Part shown: in pieces, positions 12,708-14,753 of the stretch
How the letters are laid out: every line of letters begins with the position of its first letter
Position numbering within the stretch: the stretch's first letter is position 1
Assembly (NCBI GenBank): GCA_021837545.1
Contig: JAKBFR010000053.1
Coordinates: forward strand, 1 to 14,753
Source of the DNA: Bacillota bacterium
Lineage (GTDB): Bacteria > Bacillota_A > Clostridia > Clostridiales > Clostridiaceae
Reading direction: 5' to 3'
Length of the DNA: 14,753 nt
Translations under genes and position numbers: made by a program
Notes under the pieces: generated by a model
Databases searched by the model: none
Seen by the model: only the letters and a program-made list of their open reading frames with translations
What the model was told of the DNA's origin: nothing

Positions 12708-13190
12708 TTAATTAATATTTTTTATTATTTCGTCTTTTATATACTTTAATATTAATATAACATACGTTAATGTCCCTATAATAAACATAGTATCAAAACT
12801 TATATCCGGATTAACAGCTTCCAATATAATTTGAATTATTAATGGCAATGTAGCTGCATATAACGTTACTGAATATAATGCAGTATATTTAACTACCATA
12901 TTCATGAATAGTGTAAAAAGTGATGCAACCACAACTACAATTAAACAATTGAACAGTAAGTTTAAAAATACTATCCCAAAATCCATACCTATTGTATAAA
13001 TAAAACTTATCATTTTAATATTATCAGTTTTATATCCAATAAAAATATCTTTTACTCCAACCAAAATTAAAGTAAGTAACATTGCATATGAAATTGATCT
13101 AAATATTCCTTCTTTAACATATTTAGAAAAAATTTTTATGTCATATATAGAAGTTATGACCTTTTTTAAAAAATTAGTTTTATCTTTCAC
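12708..13190 (-). CDS. Small polytopic membrane protein, DUF1189-like
   Basis: The 160-residue protein has four likely membrane helices (about residues 30-50, 72-96, 104-126 and 132-150). Its N-terminus, FLKKVITSIYDIKIFSKYVK then EGIFRSISYAML, resembles DUF1189 proteins, which begin with a similar F-x-x-S-I-Y-x-x-K segment before the first helix. Bacillus members are longer, so this would be a short form. Function is unknown. The frame opens with TTG 13202, which is also the start of the ribosome site; GTG 13190, four bases after GGAGGG (13200-13195), is chosen. No ATG is available in frame before residue 37. It precedes the kinase gene on the same strand; a functional link is possible but not shown. 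Confidence 0.72.
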   Translation of the reverse strand: MKDKTNFLKKVITSIYDIKIFSKYVKEGIFRSISYAMLLTLILVGVKDIFIGYKTDNIKMISFIYTIGMDFGIVFLNLLFNCLIVVVVASLFTLFMNMVVKYTALYSVTLYAATLPLIIQIILEAVNPDISFDTMFIIGTLTYVILILKYIKDEIIKNIN

Positions 13191-13353
13191 ATTTCCCTCC
13201 AAATTAGTATTCTTTAGTTTTATAAAGCATATGTTTATTATTTGCTTTTATTGTCAATATTATAGATAAAAGAGGATATACTGTTATTTTAATATTTATG
13301 TTTTATTCAAATACTCTTTTAATTTATTAGTTACTTGACTAGGAGGCACTTTT

Positions 13354-14535
13354 TTGAAAATAAATAAAATTTATCATAATAAAACAAAAATTAAAAAGAT
13401 ATCTAAGAGAATAATGTGTTTATTAGCATTATTTATAATTATATGCTTAAGTGGTATTTATGAATCTTATACATATAATAAATTCATTGGTACTTTTAAA
13501 ACAAATTTTAACGACTATAAATTCTCAGAAGCCAATAATTTATTATTAACTAAACAAAATCTTAATCCATTTAAGCTATTAATGATGAATAATGACATTT
13601 ATAATTATTTTAATATTAATGTTGCTGCTTTGTCAGAAGATATTCAAAATAAAAATATATCTTCTGAAGATGCATTAATACAGCTCAAAGAAATACAACG
13701 TTATAATATAATACCCTATGCTCAATTATATAATATTTCTGCTTCAATAGATTTAATTCAAGATTCTACTAAAAGTTATAATACTGGTGTAGATTATTTC
13801 AATACTGAAAACTATGTAGACGCAATATCTTGTTTTAAAAAAGTCTCTACTTTAGATTTAAATTATTCTGAGTCATTAATATACTTAAATAAATCAAAAA
13901 ATAAATTTAAAGAAAACTTATTAGCTTATTGTGATAATCTAGCTAGCAATGATTATTATAATGAAGCCCTCTCCAAAATTTCAAACAATAGTGATATTTT
14001 AGGAAATGATATTAATGTAAAAGAAAAAATAATAGAAATCAAAACAAAGCAACAAGAATATTTAGATAAGAACTCTGCTATTGTTGAAGCTTCCTCACGT
14101 GCATTAACAACTACTATATCTCCAAATAATATTAATACATTAAATATTGAAAGTACTACATCTTATTTTATCAATGTGAATCTAGAAAATCAAAAAACCT
14201 ATATTTATAAAGGAACACCTGATAAATGGCAATTAGTTAGACTATGTCCTTGTTCTACTGGAATAAGTGGTGAAGATACTCCTTCTGGATCTTTCTCTAT
14301 TAAAGAAAAAGGTGATTGGTTTTTTTCAGATAAATATGAGCAAGGAGGTAAGTACTGGACTCAAATTACTGGAGATATTTTATTTCATTCACTTCCATTT
14401 GATAAAGATAAAACTAATGTTTTAGATTATACGATGAATAAGCCATCTTCTCATGGTTGTATTAGGCTTTCTATTGATGATGCTAAATGGATTTACACTA
14501 ATATTCCTAAAGGAAGTAAAGTAATAATTAAATAA
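13354..14535 (+). CDS. L,D-transpeptidase (YkuD) with N-terminal membrane anchor and TPR-like region
   Basis: The 393-residue extracytoplasmic protein is anchored by one N-terminal helix (about 20-36) after a lysine-rich start. Residues 45-240 are helical; 143-181 (YNTGVDYFNTENYVDAISCF onward) read as a TPR-like repeat and may present partners or peptidoglycan. The C-terminal YkuD domain (about 268-393) begins YFINVNLENQKTYIYKG and contains ISGEDTPSGSF (304-314), His345 and the catalytic SHGCIRL (366-372) with Cys369. Such enzymes make 3-3 cross-links in peptidoglycan and resist most penicillins. The start is TTG 13354, seven bases after AGGAGG (13341-13346). It is a single gene, divergent from the DUF1189-like gene, with a terminator hairpin at 14671-14723. 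Confidence 0.92.
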   Translation: MKINKIYHNKTKIKKISKRIMCLLALFIIICLSGIYESYTYNKFIGTFKTNFNDYKFSEANNLLLTKQNLNPFKLLMMNNDIYNYFNINVAALSEDIQNKNISSEDALIQLKEIQRYNIIPYAQLYNISASIDLIQDSTKSYNTGVDYFNTENYVDAISCFKKVSTLDLNYSESLIYLNKSKNKFKENLLAYCDNLASNDYYNEALSKISNNSDILGNDINVKEKIIEIKTKQQEYLDKNSAIVEASSRALTTTISPNNINTLNIESTTSYFINVNLENQKTYIYKGTPDKWQLVRLCPCSTGISGEDTPSGSFSIKEKGDWFFSDKYEQGGKYWTQITGDILFHSLPFDKDKTNVLDYTMNKPSSHGCIRLSIDDAKWIYTNIPKGSKVIIK

Positions 14536-14568
14536 TCATCTAAGCTAATATAAACTTACAAAAAAGTT

Positions 14569-14652
14569 TTAATCAGTCTTTGATTCTTCTTTAGGCACAT
14601 TGCAAAAAAAATAACAGGTCAATATGGAGGCCACTGAAAAAGCTATGCTTTT
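14569..14652 (-). other. Possible remnant of a coding 3' end
   Basis: On the minus strand a 27-codon frame without start reads SIAFSVASILTCYFFCNVPK and then E-E-S-K-T-D before TAA (14571..14569). It begins inside the hairpin at 14632-14658 and has an in-frame TGA just upstream. The mixed hydrophobic-then-charged pattern looks more coding-like than the surroundings. I cannot name a family; a decayed transposase or membrane-protein end is possible, and so is chance. Confidence 0.2.
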
Positions 14653-14658
14653 TCAGTG
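14632..14658. repeat. Hairpin CACTGAAAAAGC / GCTTTTTCAGTG
   Basis: A perfect 12-bp stem (14632-14643 with 14647-14658) with a 3-base loop, about 100 bases after the transpeptidase stop. There is no T-tract after it on the plus strand, so it is a poor terminator by itself. It may be part of a dispersed repeat together with the GC-richer sequence at 14594-14631. Confidence 0.5.
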
Positions 14659-14670
14659 CTTCAGATAAAT

Positions 14671-14723
14671 AAAAATAGGATTTTATTCAACTGTTTAAAT
14701 CAGATAAATAAAATCCTATTTTT
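14671..14723 (+). terminator. Terminator after the L,D-transpeptidase gene
   Basis: AAAAATAGGATTTTATT (14671-14687) and AATAAAATCCTATTTTT (14707-14723) form a perfect 17-bp stem with a 19-nt loop, followed by one further T. The stem is symmetric enough in A/T content to work in both directions. TCAGATAAATAAAA occurs twice (14661 and 14700), a short direct repeat spanning the hairpin. Confidence 0.7.
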
Positions 14724-14753
14724 TGCATTAAAAAAGAAAATATTTAATTTATA

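Noticed and set aside
13252..13282. Promoters in the gap between the DUF1189-like and transpeptidase genes
   Set aside because: A perfect TTGACA exists on the minus strand (13257..13252) but no acceptable -10 lies 16-18 bases away. On the plus strand TTGTCA and TATACT are 20 bases apart. Neither pair is good enough to annotate.

Overview
The window looks like chromosomal DNA from a low-GC Gram-positive anaerobe of the Clostridium sensu stricto type (C. beijerinckii-like). It is very AT-rich, uses A/T-ending codons, has purine-rich AGGAGG/AAGGGG ribosome sites with some TTG and GTG starts, and encodes several clostridial-type proteins. The species call is inference from style; no search was run.

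Layout, left to right. Positions 1-121: a minus-strand promoter and a PyrR-type RNA hairpin just upstream of a gene that leaves the window on the left. 356-1400: a terminator, a short-chain dehydrogenase (minus) and a decayed FeoA-like fragment. 1468-1630: a promoter-to-terminator unit on the plus strand with no ORF, a small-RNA candidate. 1801-4951, all minus: mgsA, an ElaA-type acetyltransferase and the proBA proline operon. 5033-5319: an easily missed small membrane protein gene with a strong ribosome site but an ATA start. 5408-6868: a divergent pair, hemolysin III/TrhA (minus) and a DUF1836 gene (plus), each with a copy of the same 23-bp dyad in its leader. 6941-8714: an inverted repeat, then an ABC-F ATPase with one degenerate ATP site, ending in a shared bidirectional terminator. 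8741-10162, minus: a HAD phosphatase behind a TetR regulator. 10295-11416: psd (phosphatidylserine decarboxylase). 11424-11498: tRNA-Arg(ACG), minus. 11698-13190, minus: an orphan soluble histidine kinase and a DUF1189-like membrane protein. 13354-14723, plus: an L,D-transpeptidase and its terminator.

Most genes are housekeeping: proline synthesis, methylglyoxal bypass, phospholipid synthesis, cell-wall cross-linking, translation. There is no prophage, CRISPR array, complete insertion sequence or defence island. Several starts were moved from the longest ORF to the codon correctly spaced from its ribosome site: mgsA 2160, trhA 6052, tetR 10162, kinase 12603, DUF1189-like 13190. For psd (10484) the start rests on family length and N-terminus.

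The most unusual signals are regulatory or small. They are the matched dyads in the trhA/DUF1836 intergenic region, the ABC-F protein whose lost motifs all fall in one composite ATP site, the ATA-start small membrane protein, the small-RNA candidate at about 1503-1630, and the PyrR hairpin placed directly before a start codon.
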